A stretch of 64,000 nucleotides of DNA from Odontocerum albicorne. Its lineage: Eukaryota; Arthropoda; Insecta; Trichoptera; Odontoceridae. Position numbers and translations under genes: made by a program. The notes under the pieces are model-generated. The model worked only from the letters and a program-made list of their open reading frames with translations. It made no database searches and was not told the DNA's origin. Positions within the stretch are counted from its first letter, which is position 1, and every line of letters begins with the position of its first letter. The stretch lies in assembly GCA_949825065.1 (NCBI GenBank), contig OX463845.1, forward strand, positions 29,945,315 to 30,009,314. Reading direction: 5' to 3'. This document shows positions 12,045 to 22,922 of this stretch, piece after piece.

Positions 12045-12600
12045 TACAAACTTCCAGAAAGCTTTCCATAAAGTTGATCACGATATATTTATTACTCTAG
12101 AAAATGCAGCCTTGGCTTCAGAAATACTCGAACAAGATTATTTGCATCATATCTAAAATAACGATTCCAATACGTAACAGTGCGGGACAAGTCTTAGTCT
12201 TCAGTGGAATTTATCGCAGGATCCGGTATATCAAAAGGATCTAATTCAGGTTCCCTGCTATTCTTCACATTGTCAATATACAAAATTACATAAATCACTC
12301 GACATGTTTATTGTTTACTGACGACTTGAAATTTTACAAAACAATAAATTCACTTCATGATTTTGCACTGTTACAACAGGGCCTAGACTCGCTAGTTTTC
12401 TGGACTGAACAAAACCATATTTTATTAAGTATAAATTAATGTGTTTGTGTACCAACTGAGTGACACTGGATATATTCTCGGAATCGCCTAGCAGTGTGAG
12501 AACAATTCTGGTTGATATTCTTCCTTACGAATGAACTAATAGCAAACCGTTTCTGTGTAATAGGGGAAAATCGTACAAAGCGATAAATTAAGAATATAAA
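12045..12600 (+). mobile_element. LINE reverse-transcriptase fragment
   Basis: A broken reading frame has an F-H-K-V-D-H-D-like start, then a palm region where the usual A-D-D motif is decayed, followed by LKFYKTINSLHDFALLQQGLDSL-like sequence. The last 100 bases (ATATTCTCGGAATCGCCTAG and following) match the LINE end at 57560-57700, placing both in one family. Confidence 0.7.
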
Positions 12601-13530
12601 AAGGAAATAAAAACATATCTGAATATACGTTAACCTACAAAAATATTAAGGAACATAATACTTCAAATTAAAATATTCCACATTGTCGTTTCTAACCCTT
12701 TCACGCTACAAACAGAAAATATATTCACGGCACTCTATTTATATGTAAAATTCTCGGTTGATTCGCATACAATGGTTCCATACAACCCTTTATATTATAT
12801 TTCGCAAACACTTGGTGCGTTCATAAGTCGGTCAAGTTTCTTCGAAAAGTTCAATTGGATATTCAAATGCAATATCACATAACTTGACTGACAAATTGAA
12901 AAGTCTAATCCAGGGGTCGGAAACTTTTTCAGGCTTACGGGTCACATTCGACTTTAGTTTTAATAATATTGCCGCAACTATTTAAGACAGGTAGGGTGAG
13001 AAACTTAACTTTTCGAATTTTTATTATTTCAATTCTTAATAATACAAAAATATTTAAAATTCGAGATATAAAATAAGAATGTTTTGTAAAATCGAATAAA
13101 AAATATTCTTTATAAAATGAGTTACAATAAAATACTGTTTGTTTCTCACTCTCTTCCTGATTAGTGTGACTTTTGTAGCTGCACTTCCTGCACGACCTGA
13201 GGTGTAAATTCGAATTGACGTATGTAGATGATCAGTCAATCGAGAAGAAAATATATACTTTCTAAAATTCGTGGCAGTAACCGATTATTCGCAAATGTAT
13301 GTCTTCCTAATGCAACTATGATTTTGGGAAAGAATACACATGACAACATTAGCACACGTTTACTGAAATATAGGCTGTAAAAATATTCATTAATTTATTA
13401 GCCAAAAAAAATTAAGTTTCAAATTATTCAATAACACTGTAATTTGTTTTATTAAACACTGTTTATTCCACTTTATTTAACGGCATATAAAGTGGAATAA
13501 ACAGTGTTTAATAAAACAAATTACAATGTA

Positions 13531-14481
13531 CTAGGCGTATCCAGAAAGTAAGTGTACTGAGGCTCTCACGACCGGATGGATTTTATTTTCGACATGTTGG
13601 CTACACTTCCGTGTAGCCTGACCCTTCCCCTCCGCAACGAGACTGGTTCGAGGTCAGTACGTTGAGAAGTGTCGACGCGACAACACGTTTCATGAAAAAT
13701 GTCAATCCAATCTCCCGCCAAGTGCGAAATAAATAATGCCGGGCAAGAGTTTTTGAGGCGCTGCAAACTCCATGGAGATGAATTTCTCCGCTCCATCGTT
13801 ACTGGAGATGAAACTTGGGTTGCACACTACACGCCTGAAACCAAAAGGCAGTCTCAACAGTGGCGTCACACCTCTTCACCCTCCGCCAAAAAGTTCAAAA
13901 CCACAATTTCAGCCAAGAAAATCATGGCATCCGTGTTTTGGGACTGTCAAGGCATAATTTTAATTGAATATGCCTCAAGGGGAGACCATCAACTCTGCAA
14001 GATACTGTGAGACCCTAAAAAATTGCGGAGGGCGATTCAGAACAAGAGGAGAGGTATGCTGACAAAGGGAGTCTGCCTGCTGCACGACAATGCCAGACCA
14101 CACACGGCCAACGCCACGAAGGAACTGCTCGCCTCGTTTAAATGGGATGTCCTGAACCATCCCGCGCATTCCCCTGACCTAGCACCTTCAGATTACTATC
14201 TCTTTACCTCCCTGAAGCTGCACATGGGTGGAAAAAGGTTTTCAACCGACGAGGAGGTAAAGGAGGAGGTCGAGAAGTGGACGGAGGGGTTGGCGAGAAA
14301 CTACTTCGAGGAAGGCATTAAAAAGTTGATACCCCGCTTCACCACCTGCATTGAGAGGAATGGCGACTATGTCGAAAAATAGCTTACATATGTACTACGG
14401 TAACCACGTAATATTTTTGTTTAAATAAAAAAAATTGTAACCTACAAAAATTCAGTACACTTACTTTCTGGTTATGCCTCG
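13531..14481 (+). mobile_element. Mariner element with deleted N-terminus, copy 1
   Basis: The element begins CTAGGCGTATCCAGAAAGTA (first bases mutated from CGAGG) and ends with TTTCTGGTTATGCCTCG, with TA at both borders. The transposase retains the catalytic domain: GDETWVAHY, HDNARPH and PAHSPDLAPSDYY with DD34D spacing, ending ERNGDYVEK. The helix-turn-helix region upstream is missing. Small frame breaks near 13970-14025 split it further. It is inserted inside the hairpin repeat. The copy at 39380-40308 shares the deletion. Confidence 0.93.
13699..14382 (+). pseudogene. Truncated mariner transposase (catalytic half only)
   Basis: Two overlapping frames (13699-14010 and 14023-14382) together cover the catalytic domain with all three Asp residues, but the DNA-binding half expected before it is gone. 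The frame breaks around EYASRGDHQL, where the sister copy reads EYMPQGETINSARYCETLKK. Without an end-binding domain and with the frame change it cannot act as a transposase. Confidence 0.88.
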
Positions 14482-14874
14482 TATTAAAACCTCCACAATG
14501 TTAATGCCTTAACTATAAATAATATAGATTTAATAACATTGTTATGGTAAAATATTTGTAGGTCGCAAAAAAACCTGTGAGATGCATGCGGTCTGCGGGT
14601 CGCCATCTCTAACATAATTTATAATTTTGGTAAATTGGGAACATTCTAATTTGACCCTAAAACTCCGCATAAAGGACGTACTTGAAGCTTAATCATGGGC
14701 GTATTTAGGGTTTCAAATAATTGAATGACACGTTATTTAAATTGCTACAAACATGGTACGATCTCAAACCCAACTGAAGTCCAATTATTCTAAGATTGAA
14801 AGCTGGAGCTGGAATAACGTAAAATATTAGTTCGCGGTATGATTTTAATGACGAGCACTAAAAGATATATCGAT

Positions 14875-15365
14875 CCAATATTATGACAGGGTTTTTGCTG
14901 ATGCTGGTTCCATGGCGTAAAATGATCTATCTCTAAATGTTAGAGAAATGGGTGGCGAGTGCAACTTCAGGAAGCACTTGAAAATAGTATTTTTTGGGAG
15001 ATCTTATCGATTATATATGAATACTACACACATCTACGAGTACACTACATCGAATTTGTTACTATCACATACTCGTATAGGAAGATTTATAAAGACGAAA
15101 GAAGATAGAAAGACGAACTTACAAAGTTTCTTTGTAAATTCGTCTTTCCATGTAAAGTTCTCTGTGGTGTTCTAACCAAATATGTTTTTCTTAACATATG
15201 CGATGCGGTGAAGTACCCATGCTAATGGCCACAGCTGCTACATTTTATCTTTACACTGAATTTTTTTATTTTTTTGTAATATTTTTTGATATTTCAATAA
15301 TAGTGCGTTCAATTATCGAGTTAAATCGCCCTTGAGGAGAAACTACTCTCTAAACGGGGCTATAT
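14875..15365 (+). mobile_element. CR1/L2-like LINE 3' end, copy 1
   Basis: Translation gives a decayed DRVFADAGSMA segment, then FRKHLK, the usual C-terminus of this LINE group, followed by a 3' untranslated tail with ACCAAATATGTTTTTCTTAA and a CTCTCTAAACGGGGCTATAT end. The same layout occurs at 33960-34450 and 49430-50045. Two TACGAGTA/TACTCGTA octamers (15035, 15070) are insertions relative to those copies. Confidence 0.75.
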
Positions 15366-16130
15366 ATATTATAATACATTAAACATTTATTATTTATAAT
15401 GTCCAATGAGCGTATGGGCTTATTTATCTAAAGTGGTCATTGCAATATCAACATATACGAAGTTAAGGCTCGGGATATGATATATGCAAAAAAAAACAAA
15501 TTTCGTCGTGTATGGTTTCAATCTAAAATCAACAGGACTACATCTGTATGTGGATGTTAACCCAAGACCCGACAGCTGCCGTAAACCTGACTGCTCGGTC
15601 CCGCTGCTCGTCTTCAGGTTTCAGCTTGCATCACGCAATCTGCGGCACGTCTCGGCGTACCGCATCTACCTTGCTGCGCTCAAAATGAATGCTAATTAGT
15701 CTTGAGTGATCGCTTATATGATATATGTGTGTGACAAGGTTTCAGCGGTGATAGAAAATAGGTCAGATATGAAAGGTGATTTGGCAATGGAAACGACACA
15801 ATTTTACCGCGGGATTTCAATAATAGAAAATTACAAATACGTCTAATTTTTCCATTCGTGGATAAAATATCCTTTTTTGAACACTTGGTTGGTATACATT
15901 TTCAAATTCAGTACTCTCGATTGTCCAGGGTTACATACACCGGGTGCGTATTAACTAGGTCAGCAAAAATCCAGATTTTTTACATTTTTAATAATATTTC
16001 TAATATTACAAAAGAAATATGGAATATTTTACTGCCCTGATTAATTCGTAACCCGGTTAATGCGATCCTGGACTGGATAATCGAGAGTCTACTGTACCAA
16101 AAATCCGCCCGATATGTCTTATTTCCATCC
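15366..16130. other. Intergenic, nothing recognised
   Basis: A G+C-richer block at 15550-15690 has a 71-codon frame without recognisable motifs. The remainder is AT-rich, with no exon candidate I can support. Confidence 0.45.
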
Positions 16131-16440
16131 GTATCTTCACGTCGTGGCCATTGCGGAGTAGACAGATATAATAGATATCCAAACTTTTCTATCCAAGCAC
16201 ATAACTTTCACCTTCTCAACATTCATACATCTCATCATGCACAATCTTCAATTATTATTACTTTTCACTTTAACTTTTTTTAAAACCTATCCCATTTCAT
16301 CCAGCAATCTTTTCCTCAGTCTACCTCTTACACGTACACCTTGTATTTCTGACTTGTACGAGTATACTCGCTTCATCATTTTTTCGTCATTCAATCTCGA
16401 CAAAATCTCGGCAACATTTACATTGTGTAATTTAAATTAG
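16130..16440 (-). mobile_element. LINE 3' end, minus strand
   Basis: Read on the minus strand this matches the tail of the LINE at 8860-9075 (the segment equivalent to TGCAAGGTGTGCGTGGAAGG). It is 5'-truncated and full of stops. Relative to the 8881 copy it has a 6-base CGAGTA insertion at 16357. Confidence 0.6.
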
Positions 16441-17290
16441 TTCGACATGCCCCGAATTAAATGATGGCAGAATATTTCCTTAATTCTTTTATTATACAAA
16501 ATACAACATTTACAATTTAAATAATTTTAATGGAAACGCGAACCGTGGAGCGCAAGTACACAACAATGCAAAAACCCACCATATTGTGGATATGAAGAAC
16601 CACTTCACTAAACAAGGCATGTGATGAAGTGGTCACATACCTCAATCGCAAGTTTTAAGTATTTGTTCTAAATACTAAAACTCTCGGCTGAAATATTCAC
16701 ACCCTGCATTCACATCCTTAGACCTACACACTTTAATCCAAAGTTTTCACTTGTATAATTCCAGCCGCATCATAATCTCAACAACCACATCGACATTATG
16801 TCTAACAACTCCTCATTATATGCTCTACATTCACACTAGATGTCTATGCATTCACTCGCATGTCTATGCTGAGAACTAACTATATAACTTCCTCACTTCT
16901 CGTTCTCTCCCTGTCAAACATTACAAAAATAGACCCTTTTCCCCATTAATACCATGATTTGGCACAATACGAGTACATTATATGAAGCTGGAAAACATTA
17001 AACGAAAGCCACGAATTCAGTAATAAATTGATGACGCCACACTAATAATATATGTCAGAGAGATTACAAAATGTTTATTGTTTGTTTTAACTTACCGCAT
17101 CATCTGTTTCAACCTACGTTAAATCATGTTTAATGTCAACCTACATATTTATTATAAAATACAATAACTGGGTGGTGGCGACATATGAAGAATAATTTTA
17201 CAAACTGATTTTATTTTATAACATAACTCCCAAAAAAATAAAAACTGCATACTTTAACAATAAAAAGTTTAGGAATTTTAACACAAACAA
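16441..17290. other. Intergenic, possible LINE debris
   Basis: No gene is seen. Some sections (16660-16900) are compatible with further decayed antisense LINE sequence, but no motif is clear enough to call. One TACGAGTA lies near 16968. Confidence 0.4.
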
Positions 17291-17388
17291 TGTTACATAA
17301 GAGCGAGATATATGGAATAAAATATGCTCATTAAAGTATTCGTTACATAAGAGTGAGATATATGGAATAAAATATGCTCATTAAAGTA
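17291..17388. repeat. Tandem duplication of about 49 bp
   Basis: GTTACATAAGAGYGAGATAT followed by ATGGAATAAAATATGCTCAT occurs twice in succession, nearly identical. The second copy runs straight into the mariner foldback at 17389. Confidence 0.88.
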
Positions 17389-17502
17389 CGAGGCATATCC
17401 AGAAACTAAGTGTACTGAATTTTTGTAGGTTACAATTTTTTTTATTTAAACAAAATTGTAGCCTACAAAAATTCAGTACACTTAGTTTCTGGATATGCCT
17501 CG
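17389..17502. mobile_element. 114-bp mariner foldback made of two right ends
   Basis: The element starts CGAGGCATATCCAGAAACTA and ends with its exact complement, with TA at both borders (17387-17388 and 17503-17504). Both arms (about 50 bases) correspond to the right end of the mariner at 39380-40308, including the subterminal CCTACAAAAATTC. There is almost no loop and no left-end sequence. It can fold into one long hairpin and has no coding capacity, so any movement would depend on transposase from elsewhere. Confidence 0.93.
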
Positions 17503-17504
17503 TA

Positions 17505-18836
17505 TATACTCGTATGTATAATATAATGAAATGGCGCAGAAAAACCTAAAACCAGGACACCATAACATAAGCGTTGTTACCAGTAGCAACTTTTCGAAAT
17601 TATCAAAACATATTGTAGAAACAAATTACGATCTCAAAGACAGTAAGTAGAGTTAAAACTTGACAACCGTTACAACAATTATTTAAAGTAATAAATTATG
17701 AAACATGAGATATACTCGTACATAAAGCTATAGTATATCATAAGTGCAAATAAAACAGTAATAAATAATAAAATGATGCAAAAAATCACCTCTCATAAAA
17801 ATATTCCCTTTGGATCAATACACCACACCTTGTGATGAAATGGGCGTATTATATAATTCAACCTGCATTTTACCTTTTTTGAGATATTTATTATAGCATA
17901 ACATTGTTTTGTTTTGTATGAAAGACGGAGAGTAGCTATGAAATACACATATCACGGGCTTGGCATTTTTTGCAAATAAAGGATTAAGGTATGTTTATCT
18001 GATATTCAAAATAACAAAAAAAATAATTTTGTGGTTTGAATCCTTTTTGCATATATACTCGTACGTCCAAATGTGACATCAGTAGACCTAAGCATTGCAC
18101 CCATAATAAATCACGATCAGTCCACCTGAAGACATCCTCGGAACATGAAATAGAAACACGTATCGCGGTGATTAAATGTAATTAACGGAGTAACAAAGTA
18201 CTTCTTATTTTGAAATTGATACGAACGTATCTTTGTCTGATAACGTTGATACAAGTTATATTATTTGCTATAGTTTAACATTAAATATATTTAATAATAA
18301 GCGTACACGTATAGAGATATACTCGTATGTTGAACTCATGCGAGTGTCCTAGATTTTTATTACTTCATATTACTTTCTATTTTTCGCAACCTTATGATAT
18401 TCCGAGAAACCAGCCGTGACAAGAACGTATTATATACCTAGAAGACATAATTCTTTCTGACAAAAGACTATTTGTTTCATATTTATTTTTCATATTCAAG
18501 GGAATATACCTAAAAGTGATATGAAATATTTTAGTTTTATTTATTTCACGTATAATAAGAACCTGAATGGACATAACAATATACGCAAAATATTTAAAGA
18601 GCGAGTGAAATGAATAATTAAACGTCCTTGAAGTGACTCCCATCCATATATGATACATGTTTCGACATGTTGATTTTAAAATAATGGCAAACCTTAAAAA
18701 TATATATAAACATACTGATTCCTGAGATCTTTTTCATATTCACGCATTATTTTTGAGACTAGGTGATTCCTTTATAGGGTGCTTTCCGTTCAGCCCAGTT
18801 CATGAATACCAATTCCAGTGAGCATACACCACAGCT
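17505..18836. other. Intergenic, nothing recognised
   Basis: AT-rich sequence with four TACTCGTA octamers (near 17508, 17710, 18058 and 18324). The minus-strand open frame at 18392-18658 has no family resemblance. Confidence 0.45.
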
Positions 18837-19390
18837 GTGTGTTTTAGGAAAAAACAGTTCGATCCCTTTACCACTCACGCTATTATGAGGGACAAAATAA
18901 GTCCCCATCCAGCGCGAGCGACACTAGAAGATCGAAATTTTGTTATTCATAATGAGCTCGACATAGTGACGAAGAAGGAATTGTCCAAATGGACTCCTTC
19001 TCCGGTGACGACACTCCTGAGTATGAAAACAATAGTAGCGACGGAGGACTTACGGTCTGACGTCCGGGGAAAAGAAAATAACTCGCAGCGCTTTAAATAT
19101 ACTCATAAAGTGTATTTACAGCGATGTATGAAGAAAATAACGAATTGCCATCAGGAAAATCAAAATTCTGCGCTGCGGATACTGAGGAAGGTGGTGGAAC
19201 AGGGGGATAATTAAGGGAAAATAAGCAAGAGGAAGGTGTTCTATAAGACGGACGGACTAAACAAAGGAGTTAACAGTTTCATCTTAAAACGCCGTGTTCA
19301 AGATAACCCAGGACCGGGAAGAATGACGACAGGTGGTGCACCAAATTCCAGATACAGAGGAGGAGCACGACGCTCAGTTTTGAGCACGCG
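18837..19390 (+). other. GC-richer open stretch of unknown nature
   Basis: A 125-codon frame (18837-19214) sits in a block with more balanced base composition than its surroundings and a charged translation, including LEDRNFVIHNELDIVTKKEL and later KKITNCHQENQNSALRILRK. After the stop the same composition continues to about 19390 with an R/G-rich section (SRYRGGARR). I recognise no domain. It may be a decayed retrocopy or part of an old transposon. Confidence 0.25.
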
Positions 19391-19834
19391 ATGATGAATA
19401 ACCGTTCAACAGGTAATTGAAAACATATTTTATCAAATACACGGAATAAATATTGAGTAAGATAAAAACATATGCATAACATAGGTATATCGAATTGTTT
19501 TAAGTTGTATCACATGCAGACACTAAAAAATAACTAATACCAGGATATGTAGATAGACTTATTATACCAAGAGCTACAGATAGGCTGCAGATTATTAAAG
19601 CATTAGAGCTAGATACTGAATTTTTTGCAGATCTTTAAACTATTCGAAAGTCATTCGATAGTCGAAAGTAGAAAGTATAATAGAAAGAGGCAAAACAATG
19701 TGGGTATACAAAATTTAACGCTTCGAAAAGTATATTCAATGTATCCTTGTCGGACAGTAAAAACTACTTAGTCATGCAGAATTTGAATTTACGTGTATTT
19801 CCCGAACTAAACGGTAACTCAATTTCAACCTGTA

Positions 19835-20770
19835 CTACCTTGATCAAAAAGTTTTAGGACCGGCCACCATGTGGCGCTGTCAGTCACCCGGTTGGAATTT
19901 TTTTTTTTGTTAGGTTACCGCATCTATCATTGACACTTCCCTCCAAATTTCAGCGTCATAGCTTGACATTTGTAAAAGTTACGCTGTACTGAGTACATCT
20001 GCCTTTGTGCGTGTTTTCGATTTTTTACAGATTTAAAAAAGGCATCAACTGCGCATCAACGAGTTTGCATTAAATTTTGTGTGAAAAATGGATTTAACGG
20101 TCAAAAAAACACTTCTCCAACGGAAATGTTGTAGAAGTGTTTTTTTGGTGGCACAAACGCTTCAGAAGTGGTCGTGAGTCGGTCGAGGATGACGAACGCA
20201 GTAGCAATCGAAAACCGATGAAAACATCGATAAAATCAAAGAAATGTTGGCCGAAAACCGCAAATTGACCATCAGAGAGCTGGTAGAGGACTTGAACATC
20301 GCTTATGGATCCGCTCAAGACATTTTGGTTAGTGATTTGGGCTTCAGACGTGTCGCTGTGAAACTGGTGCCGAAAGACCTCAATTTCATGCAAAAAAAGG
20401 ACAGCGTTGAAATCGCGAAAGACATGATTTCCATGAGTTTTTGACCAAAAAAATCACGACTACTATCCAGCAGCCGTTGAATTCACCTGATCTAGCTCCC
20501 TGCGACTTTTTCCTGTTCAGCCGACTTAAAAAACCGTTTCGCGGAACGCGTTACAGCACCCGAGAGGATGTCATGAAAAAAATCGAAGACGGCTCTGATG
20601 GACATACCGAAAATTGAGTACCAGCGGTGTTTCGAGGATTGGATCAAGGGCTGGCGTAAGTGCGTTGCAGTCGATGGGGAGTACTTTGAAGGGGACCATA
20701 TCGATTTTGGTGAATAAACTTGTATTTTCGATTTTATGAATAAAATCCTAAAACTTTTTGATCAAAGTAG
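19835..20770 (+). mobile_element. Mariner element, TTGATCAAAAAGTTTTAGGA family, deleted
   Basis: Ends CTACCTTGATCAAAAAGTTT and its complement, with TA at both borders. The remaining transposase has a helix-turn-helix part (ENRKLTIRELVEDLNIAYGS, KLVPKDLNFMQK) and the end of the catalytic domain (SPDLAPCDFFLFSRLKKP). The middle, carrying the first two catalytic Asp residues, is deleted around 20440, and several frame breaks are present. Confidence 0.92.
20100..20715 (+). pseudogene. Deleted mariner transposase
   Basis: The N-terminal half is partly open at 20244-20444. A deletion joins it to sequence encoding SPDLAPCDFFLF, followed by a frame-shifted tail ending near the GDHIDFGE-like C-terminus. 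The first two catalytic residues are lost. Confidence 0.85.
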
Positions 20771-21089
20771 TATAACATAGGATACACCTACGAGTATCAA
20801 GTAGTGACGAGCAGATGGTACTGTCGCTTTATCACTTATATCGGTGCTTATTGCATTAGTGCGAACCATAAATCTGCTGTAAAATAATACTGTGATAAAC
20901 AGTATCGATCCTTCCATAAAAAACGTATTGCGAATGTGTAACGAAGTACCAAGTACATACTCGTATTCATATGTTTATTTCCCTTCGCTATCGCAGACTA
21001 AATATTATAATTAGTGGTGAACACTGAATTGAAAATAGTAAAATATGGATTATTTGGCTTCTTTGCACATCATTAAATATCACAATGGT

Positions 21090-21725
21090 GTATTTAAACA
21101 GTAGCGTGACGCTATCAAACACCTTGGCATCATGTTTAACAGATAACTTATATTTAGTTCTCACATCGAGGATATGAGTTTATCTGTCACATCGAGTTTT
21201 AGGATTTGTAATAAGAGTCTCAAGAGCATTTGATGGTGACACTGTTGTGAAATATCTTAATTAACTAGTTCACAGTACATAGGAATGCGGCTCAATCATA
21301 TGGAACACAAGAGAAATCCATAACTTCATGATGTATAGCTGAGCGAGTCCGAAAGAGATACGAGTACCTACGATACCTTTACTCGAGAGAATGTGGATTT
21401 TAACCATCGCTCTACCCCATATTTTAGTAGATATTACTCCTTAAGCATCAGAAGAGATCTACACGTATGTATGCACGTACATGAACAATAGCAAAACCCT
21501 TGTTAATCGACATACTCTGTATTCTGTACCTGAAAGTAATGTACGCCATCGTGAATGAAAGATTGTTTTCAGTACCGTATTCACGAACCTAGCTATTGAG
21601 GACGTTCCCACTCGCACATAGAATGACTAAGTTGAACAAATTTGCCGGTATCGATATCTTCCATATCTCGGTATACAAATTGAGGATTGAGACCCTTAAT
21701 AGACTACTGTAACTGAGCTACTTCA
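21090..21725 (+). mobile_element. LINE reverse-transcriptase C-terminal remnant
   Basis: Translation in shifting frames shows IKHLGIMFN (the thumb-region landmark equivalent to Y-L-G-V), SHIEDM, then a long decayed tail with RRDLHVCM and INRL-like segments, as in insect non-LTR elements. Many stops are present. No 3' tail is clearly seen. Confidence 0.6.
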
Positions 21726-22119
21726 CATGGATGCAGGAGTTATCATTGCTCCTATTGTTATTTTTAAAGTGTTATCTACAATATTTAAATTGTTTTTAAA
21801 CTATGCATTTCGTTTGATATCATTCAGCTAAACCTGTTTCAACGATGAAATAAAAAGTAGTTCAAAAGCTGCCTCTGGGTAGACTATGAGCTGACCTAAG
21901 TATGTACGCGGTGAGACAGGACTTGCATTCAATATTTTTTACGATGTGTGAAGTAAAACTGTTAGGTTGTCTCCTGCTGCTTTTTGCAATTGGTTGATAT
22001 TGTAGTTGAAAAGTTCGCTCAAGAAGTTCGTATGGTATGACCGTGGTCAAGTAGGAGTCCAGTCTTACTGTTAATATAATATGTACGTACATACGAGTAT
22101 AAGCAAAATAATGGATATA

Positions 22120-22325
22120 TTATATGTTGTTTATAGTTAAGGCATTAACGTTGTGGAGGTTTAAAGACATTGTCATTTATTTTTAACAAACACTGTTTAT
22201 TCCACTTTTTTTTTTTTTTGCATATCAAAAAGTTTTTTTTTGCATATCATCAAAAAATTTTTTTTTGCATATCATCATTATACATCAAAAAGTGGAATAA
22301 ACAGTGTTTGTTAAAAATAAATTAC
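22120..22325 (+). repeat. Hairpin-bearing short retroposon, copy 2
   Basis: A 206-base element carries GGCATTAACGTTGTGGAGG and then a hairpin with arms of about 40 bases (22171-22210 and 22286-22325, one mismatch) sharing the core AACACTGTTTATTCCACTTT with copy 1. The loop holds repeated T-runs with TTTGCATATCATC. A perfect 13-base direct repeat, AATAATGGATATA, flanks it (22107-22119 and 22326-22338), typical in length of LINE-mediated insertion. No open frame. Confidence 0.82.
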
Positions 22326-22338
22326 AATAATGGATATA

Positions 22339-22799
22339 GTTGAAATGTCTCACAAAAGTCATAATTTTGTTATATTGTACATGCATAATAATTATTTCAA
22401 TATGGGCAACTGTAAATATAGACTTTACTTATAGGAAAATAACAAGCAATCGTCAATTATGAGATGTGCGTATCGACGCTTCTTTTTAGTATCTCCTTTG
22501 ATAGTTTTACTAACATTTAAAAGGTAATAAATACTCGTACAAATTAATATCAGCCTTTATTTGGCACTGAATATATTGGTTTTAAACGATACATGTTAAC
22601 ATATATAGGCTGGTAATGCGTATACATCGAAAAATGTGACTGGGAGACACTGTTTTTGACCCCAATAATCCAGCAATCTGGTTAAGAACCACCGGAGTAG
22701 GTAAGTAACTCATAGCTCGCCATCACACGTGTTAGAACTACTTCCGCATGTGGATAGACAACACTTGCACATGTCTAGCGTGCGAGTATTGTTACCAGA
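22339..22799. other. Intergenic, nothing recognised
   Basis: AT-rich to 22610, then somewhat richer in G+C. No exon or repeat assignment can be supported. One TACTCGTA lies near 22532. Confidence 0.4.
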
Positions 22800-22922
22800 C
22801 AAACTTCTGTTAACCAGACTGATATTTTTTTAGGTACTATTGGGAATTGAATCTAAAACTCCCGAGTAAATGCCCAGTGTTTTACCAACTAAAGTACGAA
22901 GGTTGTCAAAGTTCGTGGGTTT
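22800..22922 (-). repeat. tRNA-derived SINE, minus strand
   Basis: On the minus strand a head with CTTTAGTTGGTAAAACACTG (A-box-like) and AGATTCAATTCCC (B-box-like) is followed by a body with CAGTCTGGTTAACAGAAG. The body motif resembles those of the other SINE copies in this window. It has no complete tRNA fold. Confidence 0.55.

Larger units (their letters stand above)
13437..14527 (-). repeat. Hairpin-bearing short retroposon, copy 1, split by a mariner
   Basis: A near-perfect hairpin, arms 13438-13474 and 13489-13525 (37 bases each, 14-base loop), carries the core AACACTGTTTATTCCACTTT. After the mariner at 13531-14481 the element continues (about 14484-14527) with CTCCACAATGTTAATGCCTT, which lies beside the same hairpin at 22120-22325. 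The element is flanked by 11-base direct repeats ATTYAATAACA (13426-13436 and 14528-14538, one mismatch). It has no coding capacity. Orientation is set relative to copy 2. Confidence 0.75.
12911..14611. mobile_element. Probable hAT-like non-autonomous element, host of nested insertions
   Basis: The left edge reads CAGGGGTCGGAAACTTTTTC, very like the common hAT (Charlie-type) terminus. The right edge, near 14580-14611, reads GGTCTGCGGGTCGCCATCTC, resembling the opposite hAT end, but the terminal inverted repeats are imperfect (about 8 of 14) and no clear 8-bp target duplication is visible. No hAT transposase is present. It contains the hairpin retroposon and mariner listed next. Confidence 0.4.

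Noticed and set aside
18837..19214. A real 125-residue protein gene
   Set aside because: No recognisable domain, no splice or promoter context and no start context; kept only as an unknown stretch at low confidence.
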